From: Lachnospiraceae bacterium
GTDB lineage: Bacteria > Bacillota > Clostridia > Lachnospirales > Lachnospiraceae
Direction of reading: 5' to 3'
Length of the DNA: 32,022 nt
Assembly: GCA_021203305.1 (NCBI GenBank)
Contig: JAJQBK010000066.1
Location: 1 to 32,022 of the forward strand
Of the stretch, positions 15,956 to 22,557 are shown piece after piece. The position numbers and the translations under genes are program-made. The first letter of the stretch is position 1. Each line of letters starts with the position of its first letter. Under the pieces are notes generated by a model. It saw only the letters and a program-made list of their open reading frames with translations, made no database searches and was not told where the DNA came from.

Positions 15956-16014
15956 ATTATCATCAGGCTTTTTGTGTAAAATCTGAAACCAGGAATGTGT
16001 AAAATCGCTGTAAA
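15956..16014 (-). promoter_or_regulatory. Promoter with PhoP-box-like TTTACA repeats
   Basis: On the minus strand TTTACA occurs at 16014-16009, 16003-15998 and 15980-15975. The first two are 11 bases apart, each with five bases between, which is the arrangement of Bacillus PhoP boxes; the third is 23 bases further on. A GATAAT -10 box (15961-15956) follows the third copy by 13 bases and there is no usual -35, as expected for an activated promoter. The genes downstream encode phosphate uptake, which fits phosphate-starvation control. Confidence 0.55.
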
Positions 16015-16065
16015 ATTTAAGCTGGAAATTTTTATCGGGAAATTTTGGAAATTTTCAAAAAGTGC

Positions 16066-16093
16066 TTGCATAATCCTCCAAAATGTGTATAAT
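16066..16093 (+). promoter_or_regulatory. tRNA-Gln promoter
   Basis: TTGCAT (16066-16071), 16 bases, perfect TATAAT (16088-16093). It lies about 35 bases before the tRNA. AT-rich sequence upstream, shared with the divergent phosphate promoter, may act as an UP element. Confidence 0.75.
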
Positions 16094-16128
16094 GATTTAT
16101 GCGCCGCGCGAAACGGCGTTCATCAGAT

Positions 16129-16201
16129 AGCGCTATCGCCAAACGGTAAGGCAACGGACTCTGACTCCGTCATTTTCCAGGTTCGAATCCTGGTAGCGCT
16201 G
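16129..16201 (+). tRNA. tRNA-Gln (anticodon CTG)
   Basis: The cloverleaf closes well: acceptor AGCGCTA with TAGCGCT plus discriminator G, D arm GCC/GGC, anticodon stem ACGGA/TCCGT with loop CTCTGAC (anticodon CTG), and T arm CCAGG-TTCGAAT-CCTGG. The variable region counts as six bases (CATTTT), one more than in Bacillus tRNA-Gln as I remember it. CCA is not encoded. It has its own promoter and terminator. I see no integrase or duplicated 3' end beside it. Confidence 0.93.
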
Positions 16202-16209
16202 GATAAAGG

Positions 16210-16240
16210 TACCCCGGTGGATGTCCGCCGGGGTATTTTT
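16210..16240 (+). terminator. Terminator after tRNA-Gln
   Basis: TACCCCGG (16210-16217) pairs perfectly with CCGGGGTA (16228-16235), with further inner pairing, then five T residues. It starts nine bases after the tRNA. Confidence 0.88.
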
Positions 16241-16315
16241 GCGCCCAAAAGCAAGGATCCTTCTGAAGATGCAACAATAAGACGTAACAAAATTGTAACA
16301 ATTTCGGAAACGGTA

Positions 16316-16344
16316 TTGAGTTTTTGAGACCGGGAGGTTATAAT
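16316..16344 (+). promoter_or_regulatory. Promoter of thioesterase gene
   Basis: TTGAGT (16316-16321), a 17-base spacer, and perfect TATAAT (16339-16344). The transcript would begin near 16351, 30 bases before the ATG. Confidence 0.65.
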
Positions 16345-16380
16345 AGTCGGCAGAGCGCAAAAAAGAAGAAAGGGAGATAC

Positions 16381-17115
16381 ATGTATCAGTTTGAGAGCCG
16401 GATCAGGTATAGTGAGCTGCATGAGGACGGTCTTCTGGCGGTACCGAAGATCGTAGATTATTTTCAGGACTGTTCCATCTTTCAGTCGGAAATCCTGGGA
16501 GTGGGAATTGACTATCTGGCGGAGAAAAAGATCGCGTGGATTTTGTCCTTCTGGCAGATACAGATTCTGAGAAGGCCGGGCATCGGAGAGAGGGTGACGG
16601 TCGGTACCTTTCCCTATGAGTTTAAGGGCTTTCTGGGGATGCGTAATTTCCTGATGAAGGATGAGGCAGGGCGGATGCTGGTGCAGGCTAATTCCATATG
16701 GTCGCTGCTGGATACGGAGCGGTTCAGACCGGTCAGACCCGAGAAGGAGATGATGGCCGCCTATACGCTGGAGGAGCGGCTTCCCATGGAGTACGCGGCC
16801 AGGAAGCTTGTCATGGAGGAGGGCGGCGAACGGCTGGCTCCCATACAGATTACGCCGGATTTTCAGGACACCAACCATCATGTGAATAACGCCAGATATG
16901 TGACCATTGCCATGGACGCGCTGGAAATGATGGGGGAGTACCCACAGGTAAAGGAGCTGCGAGTCGAGTACAAGGGACAGGCTCACAAAGGCGATCTGGT
17001 GTACCCAGTGATGCGAAGGACCGCGGAGGGGTATCAGATGAAGCTGGAAAATGAACAGGGAACAGGTCTGATCAATATGCACATACTGACCGCTCCGGAC
17101 GGGAGCGGAAGCTGA
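16381..17115 (+). CDS. Acyl-ACP thioesterase (FatA/B-like double hotdog)
   Basis: A 244-residue soluble protein with two hotdog folds. The N-terminal one begins YQFESRIRYSELHEDGLLAVPKIVDYFQD, typical of bacterial acyl-ACP thioesterases. The second carries the D-x-N-x-HVNN-x-x-Y motif in DTNHHVNNARYV, where the Asn and His are catalytic in plant FatB. It releases free fatty acids from acyl carrier protein, so it acts in lipid chain-length control. The start is set by AAGGGAG (16369-16375) six bases upstream. A perfect 7-bp hairpin follows at 17119-17138, and the cvfB-like gene is 77 bases on, possibly co-transcribed. Confidence 0.87.
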   Translation: MYQFESRIRYSELHEDGLLAVPKIVDYFQDCSIFQSEILGVGIDYLAEKKIAWILSFWQIQILRRPGIGERVTVGTFPYEFKGFLGMRNFLMKDEAGRMLVQANSIWSLLDTERFRPVRPEKEMMAAYTLEERLPMEYAARKLVMEEGGERLAPIQITPDFQDTNHHVNNARYVTIAMDALEMMGEYPQVKELRVEYKGQAHKGDLVYPVMRRTAEGYQMKLENEQGTGLINMHILTAPDGSGS

Positions 17116-17118
17116 ATG

Positions 17119-17138
17119 TCCGCCGGAAATACGGCGGA
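17119..17138 (+). other. Short GC hairpin between thioesterase and S1-protein genes
   Basis: TCCGCCG (17119-17125) pairs perfectly with CGGCGGA (17132-17138) around a six-base loop. There is no T run, so it is not a usual terminator; it may stabilise the 3' end of the upstream message. Confidence 0.4.
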
Positions 17139-17192
17139 GGATGGGCGCGGGCGTGAAGAACCTGCCACTCAGGTGCTGACACAGGAGTAATT

Positions 17193-18026
17193 ATGATTCG
17201 TTTAGGAGAAATGCAGACGCTCAAAATCGCCCGCAGGGTGGATTTTGGCGTATATTTGTCAGAGGAGGATGGCGCGGAGGAGGTGCTTCTTCCCAATAAA
17301 TATGTGCCGGAGGGAAAGCAGACCGGGGACGAGGTGGAGGTCTTTGTTTACAAGGACAGCCAGGATCGGCAGATTGCCACCACTCTGACGCCGAAGCTTT
17401 GCCTGGGCCAGGTCGCCAGACTGAAGGTGGTACAGGTCGGGAAGATCGGCGCGTTTCTGGACTGGGGGCTGGAAAAGGATCTTCTTCTGCCCTACCGGCA
17501 GCAGAAGCGCCGGGTGAAAGAGGGCGAAGAGGTGCTGGTGTCCATGTACATAGACAAGAGCGGCAGGCTTTGCGCCACGATGAACGTGTACCGGGAGCTG
17601 TCCACGGAAAGCCCCTATCAGAAGGAGGATCAGGTCACCGGCACTGTATATGAGATCAGCGACAATTTCGGCGCTTTTGTGGCGGTGGACGATCGGTATT
17701 CCGGACTGATTCCCCAAAAGGAGCTGTACGGCAGAGAGCTTTCCATAGGAGATCAGGTGGAGGCCAGAGTCATCCGCGTCAAGGAGGACGGCAAGCTGGA
17801 TCTGAGCATCCGCCGGAAGGCTTACCTTCAGATTGGCGAGGATGGGGAGAAGATTCTTGCGCTGATCGACAGCTTCGGAGGCGGCCTGCCGTTCAACGAC
17901 AAGGCTTCCCCGGAGGTGATCCGCAGGGAGACCGGCATGAGCAAGAATGAGTTTAAGCGGGCGGTGGGTCATCTTTTAAAAGAAAAAAAGATTATTCTCA
18001 CCGAAAAAGGAATTCACAGGGCCTGA
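17193..18026 (+). CDS. S1 RNA-binding protein, CvfB family
   Basis: A 277-residue protein of the usual CvfB/YitL length. An N-terminal degenerate S1 fold (1-65) is followed by two S1-type barrels (about 70-130 and 145-215, the latter with GTVYEISDNFGAFVAVDDRYSGLIP and a typical DLSIRRKA end) and a C-terminal winged helix (about 225-277). Family members bind RNA and in staphylococci affect virulence-gene expression; the role here is not known. AGGAG six bases before the ATG sets the start. Confidence 0.88.
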   Translation: MIRLGEMQTLKIARRVDFGVYLSEEDGAEEVLLPNKYVPEGKQTGDEVEVFVYKDSQDRQIATTLTPKLCLGQVARLKVVQVGKIGAFLDWGLEKDLLLPYRQQKRRVKEGEEVLVSMYIDKSGRLCATMNVYRELSTESPYQKEDQVTGTVYEISDNFGAFVAVDDRYSGLIPQKELYGRELSIGDQVEARVIRVKEDGKLDLSIRRKAYLQIGEDGEKILALIDSFGGGLPFNDKASPEVIRRETGMSKNEFKRAVGHLLKEKKIILTEKGIHRA

Positions 18027-18092
18027 GACAGCGGCCGGAAGAGTATAAAGAAAAATTGTCAAATAAAAATCGTTATTTCTAACAAAAAAGTG

Positions 18093-18153
18093 TTGATTTT
18101 TTTGCGCATTTTGTGTAGATTTGTATCTATAAGGTTACTATTCACGAATAGTA
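18093..18153 (+). promoter_or_regulatory. Promoter plus palindromic operator-like site
   Basis: TTGATT (18093-18098) and TAGATT (18116-18121) are 17 bases apart. Just after the expected start of transcription lies a perfect inverted repeat, TACTATTC (18136-18143), AC, GAATAGTA (18146-18153). It may be an operator or an RNA hairpin for the regulator gene that follows. The left half, as GTTACTATTCAC (18134-18145), resembles the arms of the repeat at 260-339. Confidence 0.5.
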
Positions 18154-18211
18154 TTGTGCCGGTGCGGCGCCAAACATCACTTCAAAAGAAAAAGAATGAG
18201 GGAATAACGAT

Positions 18212-19294
18212 ATGATATCCAATCAGATACTGCAGAGTACAATCGACGGACTGAAAAACATTGGCAGAGTGGAGCTGGCCGTCATGGACGCGGACGGCAA
18301 GGAGATCGCTTCCACCGGCGACATGCGGGAATGCGCGGGCCGCTGCGCGGAATTCGCCAGATCCGTGGCGGAGTCTCAGGAGGTGGCCGGACACCAGTAT
18401 TTCAAGATTTACGATGAATACCAGCTGGAGTATATTCTGGTCGTGCAGGGCACAGGGGATACCGCCTACATGATCGGCAAGATGAGCGCTTTCCAGATTC
18501 AGACCCTGCTGGTGGCCTACAAGGAGCGCTTTGACAAGGACAATTTTGTCAAGAACCTTCTGCTGGACAATCTGCTTTTGGTGGATATCTACAGCCGGTC
18601 CAAGAAGCTTCACATGCCCTTTGAGCAGCGCCGCACCGTGCTGATTATCCAGGCGGACAACGGCAAGGAGATGAATATGCTGGAGCTGACAAGGACGGCC
18701 TTTGGCAGCAGCCCCCGCGAGTTTATCACGGCTGTGGATGAGAAGGATGTCATCATTGTCAAGGATCTGGGGGAGAATGAGACCAACGCTGATATTGACC
18801 GCTATGCCGCGGGCGTAATCCACGCTCTTTCCAGGGATGGGATCAAAAACGCCCATATTGCCTACGGCACCTCGGTGGGGGAGATCAAGGATGTGAGCCG
18901 CTCCTACAAGGAGGCCAAGATGGCTCTGGACGTGGGACGGATCTTTTTTGAGGAAAAAGAGGTTATCGCCTACAGTGAGCTTGGCATCGGCCGCCTGATC
19001 TATCAGCTTCCCATTCCGCTGTGCAAAATGTTTATCCGTGAGATTTTCGGTGGCCGCTCCTTCGATGATTTTGATGAGGAGACCCTGACCACGATCAATA
19101 AGTTTTTTGAAAACAACCTGAATGTATCCGAGACCTCCCGCCAGCTTTTCATTCACCGCAACACGCTGGTGTACCGTCTGGATAAGCTGCAGAAGACCAC
19201 GGGGCTGGATCTGAGGGTCTTCGAGGACGCCATCACCTTCCGCATCGCGCTGATGGTGGTGAAGTATATGAAATATATGGAAAAAATGGATTAA
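18212..19294 (+). CDS. CdaR/PucR-type transcriptional regulator
   Basis: A 360-residue protein. Residues about 1-120 resemble a ligand-sensing region with a CxxC-like cluster (ECAGRCAEFA). A central GGDEF-like domain of the CdaR type spans about 135-270. The C-terminal PucR helix-turn-helix (about 300-355) reads NVSETSRQLFIHRNTLVYRLDKL. Such proteins respond to small molecules, classically sugar acids or purines. It stands directly upstream of ftsE-ftsX on the same strand, which suggests a link with envelope or division control rather than sugar acids. The ATG follows AGGG at nine bases. Confidence 0.83.
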   Translation: MISNQILQSTIDGLKNIGRVELAVMDADGKEIASTGDMRECAGRCAEFARSVAESQEVAGHQYFKIYDEYQLEYILVVQGTGDTAYMIGKMSAFQIQTLLVAYKERFDKDNFVKNLLLDNLLLVDIYSRSKKLHMPFEQRRTVLIIQADNGKEMNMLELTRTAFGSSPREFITAVDEKDVIIVKDLGENETNADIDRYAAGVIHALSRDGIKNAHIAYGTSVGEIKDVSRSYKEAKMALDVGRIFFEEKEVIAYSELGIGRLIYQLPIPLCKMFIREIFGGRSFDDFDEETLTTINKFFENNLNVSETSRQLFIHRNTLVYRLDKLQKTTGLDLRVFEDAITFRIALMVVKYMKYMEKMD

Positions 19295-19377
19295 CCCCCA
19301 CATAAGCAGTCATAGCCCCGTAAGGGGCGGGAAAGCGCGCGAAGCGGACAGGATTGCGTATATGAGGGGAAAAACGG

Positions 19378-19479
19378 ATGAGAATAATTAATACCCGGGC
19401 GAAACAGTTTGGATCACTTTTCTGCGCGGGTATTTCAGAAGATGAGGAACGAAGGCTTGAGAAAAAAAGGTTTAAATAA
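19378..19479 (+). CDS. Possible 33-residue leader ORF overlapping the ftsE start
   Basis: ATG 19378 has a good site, GAGGGG at seven bases. It encodes 33 residues beginning MRIINTRAKQFGS and ending KKRFK, and stops at 19479, inside the 5' end of ftsE in a different frame. The only visible ftsE ATG (19442) has a poor ribosome site. An A7 run (19462-19468) lies near the end; removing one A would join this frame to ftsE. Either it is a leader peptide, or the run hides a sequence error. No family is recognised. Confidence 0.35.
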   Translation: MRIINTRAKQFGSLFCAGISEDEERRLEKKRFK

Positions 19480-20323
19480 TACAGTACATCTGGAAGAGGA
19501 CGACGCCATTGTCCTGGATAACGTAACCCATGTCTATACCAACGCCCCGGTTTTAAAAAATGTTTCGCTCCGGATCAAGAGGGGCGAATTCGTGTTTATT
19601 GTCGGAGCCAGCGGCTCCGGCAAATCCACGCTGATCAAGCTACTGCTGCGTGAGATTGTGGCGACCAAGGGCGGCGTCTATGTGCTGGGGGAGAATCTGT
19701 CCACCATGAAGCGCAGGAGGGTGCCGGCGTTTCGCCGCCGCCTTGGCGTGGTGTTTCAGGATTTCCGCCTGCTGAAGGATATGAATGTGTATGAAAACGT
19801 GGCCTTCGCGCAGCGGGTGACGCAGGTGCCCCGCGCCAAAATGGATAAGAGCGTGCCCGCTATTCTGAAATATGTAGGCCTTGCCGGAAAATATAAGGCC
19901 AAGCCCAAACACCTTTCCGGCGGTGAGCAGCAGAGGGTGGCGCTTGCCAGAGCGCTGGTCAATCAGCCGGAGATTCTGCTCTGTGATGAGCCGACCGGCA
20001 ATCTGGACCCGGCCAACAGCCAGGAGATCATGCGCCTGTTAAATGTGTTCAATCGCCGCGGCACCACCGTGGTGGTTGTGACTCACAATAAGGAGATTGT
20101 GGACCAGATGCACAAGCGGGTGATCACGGTACGCAGGGGCGTGATTGAGAGAGATATAAAGTTCGGAGAGTACGAACCGGGGGAATACGAGGAGCAGGAG
20201 TACGAAGCGCAGGAGTATGAAGCGGAAGAGTATGAAGCGCAGGAGTACGAAGCAGAAGAGTACGAAGCGGAAGAATACGAGGCCGAAGAGTACGAAACGG
20301 GAGAATACGATTATGAGAATTAG
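19442..20323 (+). CDS. ftsE: Cell-division ABC ATPase FtsE with repeat tail
   Basis: About 293 residues, versus about 225-230 usual for FtsE. Walker A GASGSGKST (55-63), Q-loop VVFQDFRLL, signature LSGGEQQR (158-165), Walker B ILLCDEP (178-184) and the histidine switch VVTHN are all present. From residue 243 a tail of EYEAx pentapeptides replaces the normal end. FtsE with FtsX forms the complex that activates cell-wall hydrolases at the division site; the PcsB-like hydrolase lies two genes down. The start is uncertain: ATG 19442 has a weak site, and TTG 19409 or TTG 19457 are alternatives. The gene overlaps ftsX by 11 bases. Confidence 0.9.
   Translation: MRNEGLRKKGLNNTVHLEEDDAIVLDNVTHVYTNAPVLKNVSLRIKRGEFVFIVGASGSGKSTLIKLLLREIVATKGGVYVLGENLSTMKRRRVPAFRRRLGVVFQDFRLLKDMNVYENVAFAQRVTQVPRAKMDKSVPAILKYVGLAGKYKAKPKHLSGGEQQRVALARALVNQPEILLCDEPTGNLDPANSQEIMRLLNVFNRRGTTVVVVTHNKEIVDQMHKRVITVRRGVIERDIKFGEYEPGEYEEQEYEAQEYEAEEYEAQEYEAEEYEAEEYEAEEYETGEYDYEN
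20168..20316 (+). repeat. 15-bp coding minisatellite in ftsE
   Basis: Nine full 15-base units and a partial tenth begin at 20168 with the pattern GAGTACGAAGCGGAA, read as EYEAE, EYEAQ and variants (EYEPG, EYEEQ, EYETG). The third-position changes (tac/tat, gcg/gca/gcc, gaa/gag) show the array has diverged while keeping frame. The last units also supply GGGAGAA (20299-20305), the probable ribosome site of ftsX. Copy number is likely to vary between strains. Confidence 0.85.
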
Positions 20324-21212
20324 TTCGTTGGGATATACGATCAAGGAAGGATTCGTGAGCCTTTTTCGCAATAAATGGTATACACTGGCGAGTATTGCCA
20401 CCATCAGCGCCTGTCTGTTTCTTCTCGGCGCCTTTGCCGCCATTATGCTGAACCTTCAGTACATTGTCAATAACGTGCAGAGGGAAATTTCGGTGACGGT
20501 ATTTTTTCAGTCGGGCACGACGGAGGAGGAAATGCTGGCGCTTCGGGATCAGTTGATTTTGAAGGATGAGGTAGACCATGTGGATTACACCTCGGCGGAT
20601 GACGCCTGGGAAGCTTTTGCTGAGGAGCTGGGTGTGACGGATTATCTGGACGGATTCGTGGATAATCCTCTGGCGGACTCCGCCAGCCTGACGATTTACA
20701 TGAGTGATGTGACCATGCAGAGCGAGCTGGTGGACTACCTTGAGAGCCGGGATATTGTGCGGCGGGTCAATAAAAGTGAGTTGGCGGCCACCACGCTGGG
20801 CAGCCTGAATTCTCTGGTGGGAGTCGCGTCTGTGGGGATCATCGGGATTCTGTTCCTGGTGAGCGTGTTTCTGATCAGCAATACCATTACCATCGGCATT
20901 TCCATCCGCAAGGAGGAAATCAACATTATGAAATACATAGGCGCCACCGATTTTTTTGTGCGTTTTCCGTTTATTGTCGAGGGGGTGCTGATCGGGCTGA
21001 TCGGCACGGCTATTCCGCTGACGGCGCTTTATTTTGTGTACAATAACGTGATTATCGCCATTGTCACCCGGTTTTCCTCCCTCAGCAGTCTGCTGGGCTT
21101 TCTGGACGTCATGGATGTGTTTCAGATACTGGTGCCGCTTTCCGTGGCGATTGGCGTGGGAATTGGCTTTCTGGGCAGTGTGTTCACCTGCAGGAAGCAT
21201 CTGCGGGTCTGA
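20313..21212 (+). CDS. ftsX: Cell-division permease-like protein FtsX
   Basis: A 299-residue membrane protein beginning MRISSLGYTIKEGFVSLFRN, a typical FtsX opening. Four membrane helices are visible: about 22-50, then after an extracellular domain (about 50-170) three more at about 180-205, 225-255 and 265-292. The outer loop, here with acidic segments such as TTEEEMLALRDQ, is where FtsX contacts its hydrolase partner in other Firmicutes. ATG 20313 overlaps the ftsE stop by 11 bases; a longer frame upstream is only the repeat tail read out of phase. Confidence 0.93.
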   Translation: MRISSLGYTIKEGFVSLFRNKWYTLASIATISACLFLLGAFAAIMLNLQYIVNNVQREISVTVFFQSGTTEEEMLALRDQLILKDEVDHVDYTSADDAWEAFAEELGVTDYLDGFVDNPLADSASLTIYMSDVTMQSELVDYLESRDIVRRVNKSELAATTLGSLNSLVGVASVGIIGILFLVSVFLISNTITIGISIRKEEINIMKYIGATDFFVRFPFIVEGVLIGLIGTAIPLTALYFVYNNVIIAIVTRFSSLSSLLGFLDVMDVFQILVPLSVAIGVGIGFLGSVFTCRKHLRV

Positions 21213-21243
21213 CGGCGGAAAGCTGAGTGGAAGGGCTTTAGAA

Positions 21244-21288
21244 ACTGTCAGGAAACTGCAGGGGCGGTGAGGGCTGCCTGCTGACAGT
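21244..21288 (+). other. Stem-loop between ftsX and pcsB-like genes
   Basis: ACTGTCAG (21244-21251) pairs perfectly with CTGACAGT (21281-21288); GCAGG and CCTGC pair inside. No T run follows. It could protect or process the message so the hydrolase is made at a different level from FtsEX. Confidence 0.45.
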
Positions 21289-21314
21289 CAGCCCGGATAT
21301 ATGGGAAATACGAT

Positions 21315-22538
21315 ATGAAAGGACTCAGGAAAGAACCTGAAAGGGGAAAATCTGTTCTGGTGGTGCTTCTGGCCATTGTCATGATGGCGGCGATCCTGTG
21401 CGGCACATCCGTGAGCGCCACTAATCTGTCTGAGGTGGATCAGGCCACGGTGGCGGCCAAACAGCAGGAAATTGAGGAAGCGCAGCAGGAAAAGGAAAAT
21501 ATTAAAAGCTCCATATCGGATCTGGAGTCCATTGTTGAGGAGCTTCAGAGCAAAAAAAGCGATCTGAGCGCATATATTCAGAGTGTGGACAGTTCGATTT
21601 CAGAGTTGACGGATAAGATTTCCGGATATGAATCCCTGATTTCTCAGAAGGAAGAGGAAATAACGGAGAGAGAGGCGGAGCTCGAGGAGGCGCTGGCTCA
21701 GGAGGAAGAGCAGTATGCCGCCATGTGTGTCCGCATACAATACATGTATGAAATGGAAACCAGCAGCTACCTGGAGACCATTCTTTCAGCGGGAAGCTTT
21801 GCCGATATGCTCAATCAGGCGGAGTATGTGGAGCAGCTGGCTTCCTATGATTACGAAATGTTCCAGACCTATATTCTGCAGCGGCAGTATGTGGAGCTGG
21901 TAAAAGAGCAGCTGGAGGAGGAGCAGGCCACGCTGGAAGCGGCAAGGGAAGCCCTGGAGGAAGAGGAAGCGAGCCTGGAGGCGCTCAGATCGCAGAAGGC
22001 TCAGGATCTGGCGGCCTACCAGTCGGACATTAATTCCACGGAGGCGACGATCACGGAGCTGGAGGAGGACCTGGAGTATCAGACCTCGCTGATTGAGCAG
22101 CTGGAGGCGGAGATTGAGAAGATCACCAGCTCGGTCAGCTATGACGGCGGCACCTTCTGCTGGCCCTGCCCCAACTATATTGCCATTTCCTCGGATTATG
22201 GATATCGTTCCGACCCGTTCACAGGAGCGACTACCTTCCACAATGGCGTGGATATGGCAGCCAACGCGGGCTCCTCTATCCTGGCGGCATACGATGGGAC
22301 GGTGGTAGCGGCCACATACAACTGGTCCATGGGCAATTATGTGATGATCGATCATGGGGATGGACTGTACACCATATACATGCACGCTTCCAAGCTGTAT
22401 GTATCCGCCGGGGACACTGTCAGCAAAGGAGACCTGATCGCCGCCGTGGGAACCACGGGAAGCTCCACAGGCAACCACCTGCATTTCAGCGTCCGCCTGA
22501 ACGGATCGTATGTCAATCCATGGGACTATTTAAGCTAA
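21315..22538 (+). CDS. PcsB/EnvC-like secreted M23 peptidoglycan hydrolase
   Basis: A 407-residue secreted protein: signal peptide to about residue 36 (ending SVSA), a long coiled coil (about 45-275, rich in E, Q and L), and a LytM/M23 domain (about 285-407). Zinc-site motifs are intact: H309 and D313 in HNGVDMA, and H388-x-H390 in HLHFSV, so it should be an active endopeptidase, unlike EnvC. Coiled-coil M23 proteins next to ftsEX are the hydrolases gated by that complex, as with RipC or PcsB-like systems. It is inferred to be the FtsX partner. No strong ribosome site is seen before the ATG (GGGAAATACGAT). Confidence 0.9.
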   Translation: MKGLRKEPERGKSVLVVLLAIVMMAAILCGTSVSATNLSEVDQATVAAKQQEIEEAQQEKENIKSSISDLESIVEELQSKKSDLSAYIQSVDSSISELTDKISGYESLISQKEEEITEREAELEEALAQEEEQYAAMCVRIQYMYEMETSSYLETILSAGSFADMLNQAEYVEQLASYDYEMFQTYILQRQYVELVKEQLEEEQATLEAAREALEEEEASLEALRSQKAQDLAAYQSDINSTEATITELEEDLEYQTSLIEQLEAEIEKITSSVSYDGGTFCWPCPNYIAISSDYGYRSDPFTGATTFHNGVDMAANAGSSILAAYDGTVVAATYNWSMGNYVMIDHGDGLYTIYMHASKLYVSAGDTVSKGDLIAAVGTTGSSTGNHLHFSVRLNGSYVNPWDYLS

Positions 22539-22557
22539 AGTGTGAAACAGGAGAATT

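Noticed and set aside
16129-16201. tRNA-Gln as an integration site
   Set aside because: No integrase is adjacent and I see no duplicated tRNA 3' end in the window; the recombinase at the right edge is a serine type far away.
20217-20312. Basic N-terminal extension of FtsX (KRKSMKRRSTK-like)
   Set aside because: It is only the ftsE repeat tail read in another frame; the ATG at 20313 has a ribosome site and a typical FtsX start.
20168-20316. CRISPR-like array
   Set aside because: Units of 15 bases without spacers, in frame within ftsE; a coding minisatellite. No CRISPR array is seen anywhere in the window.
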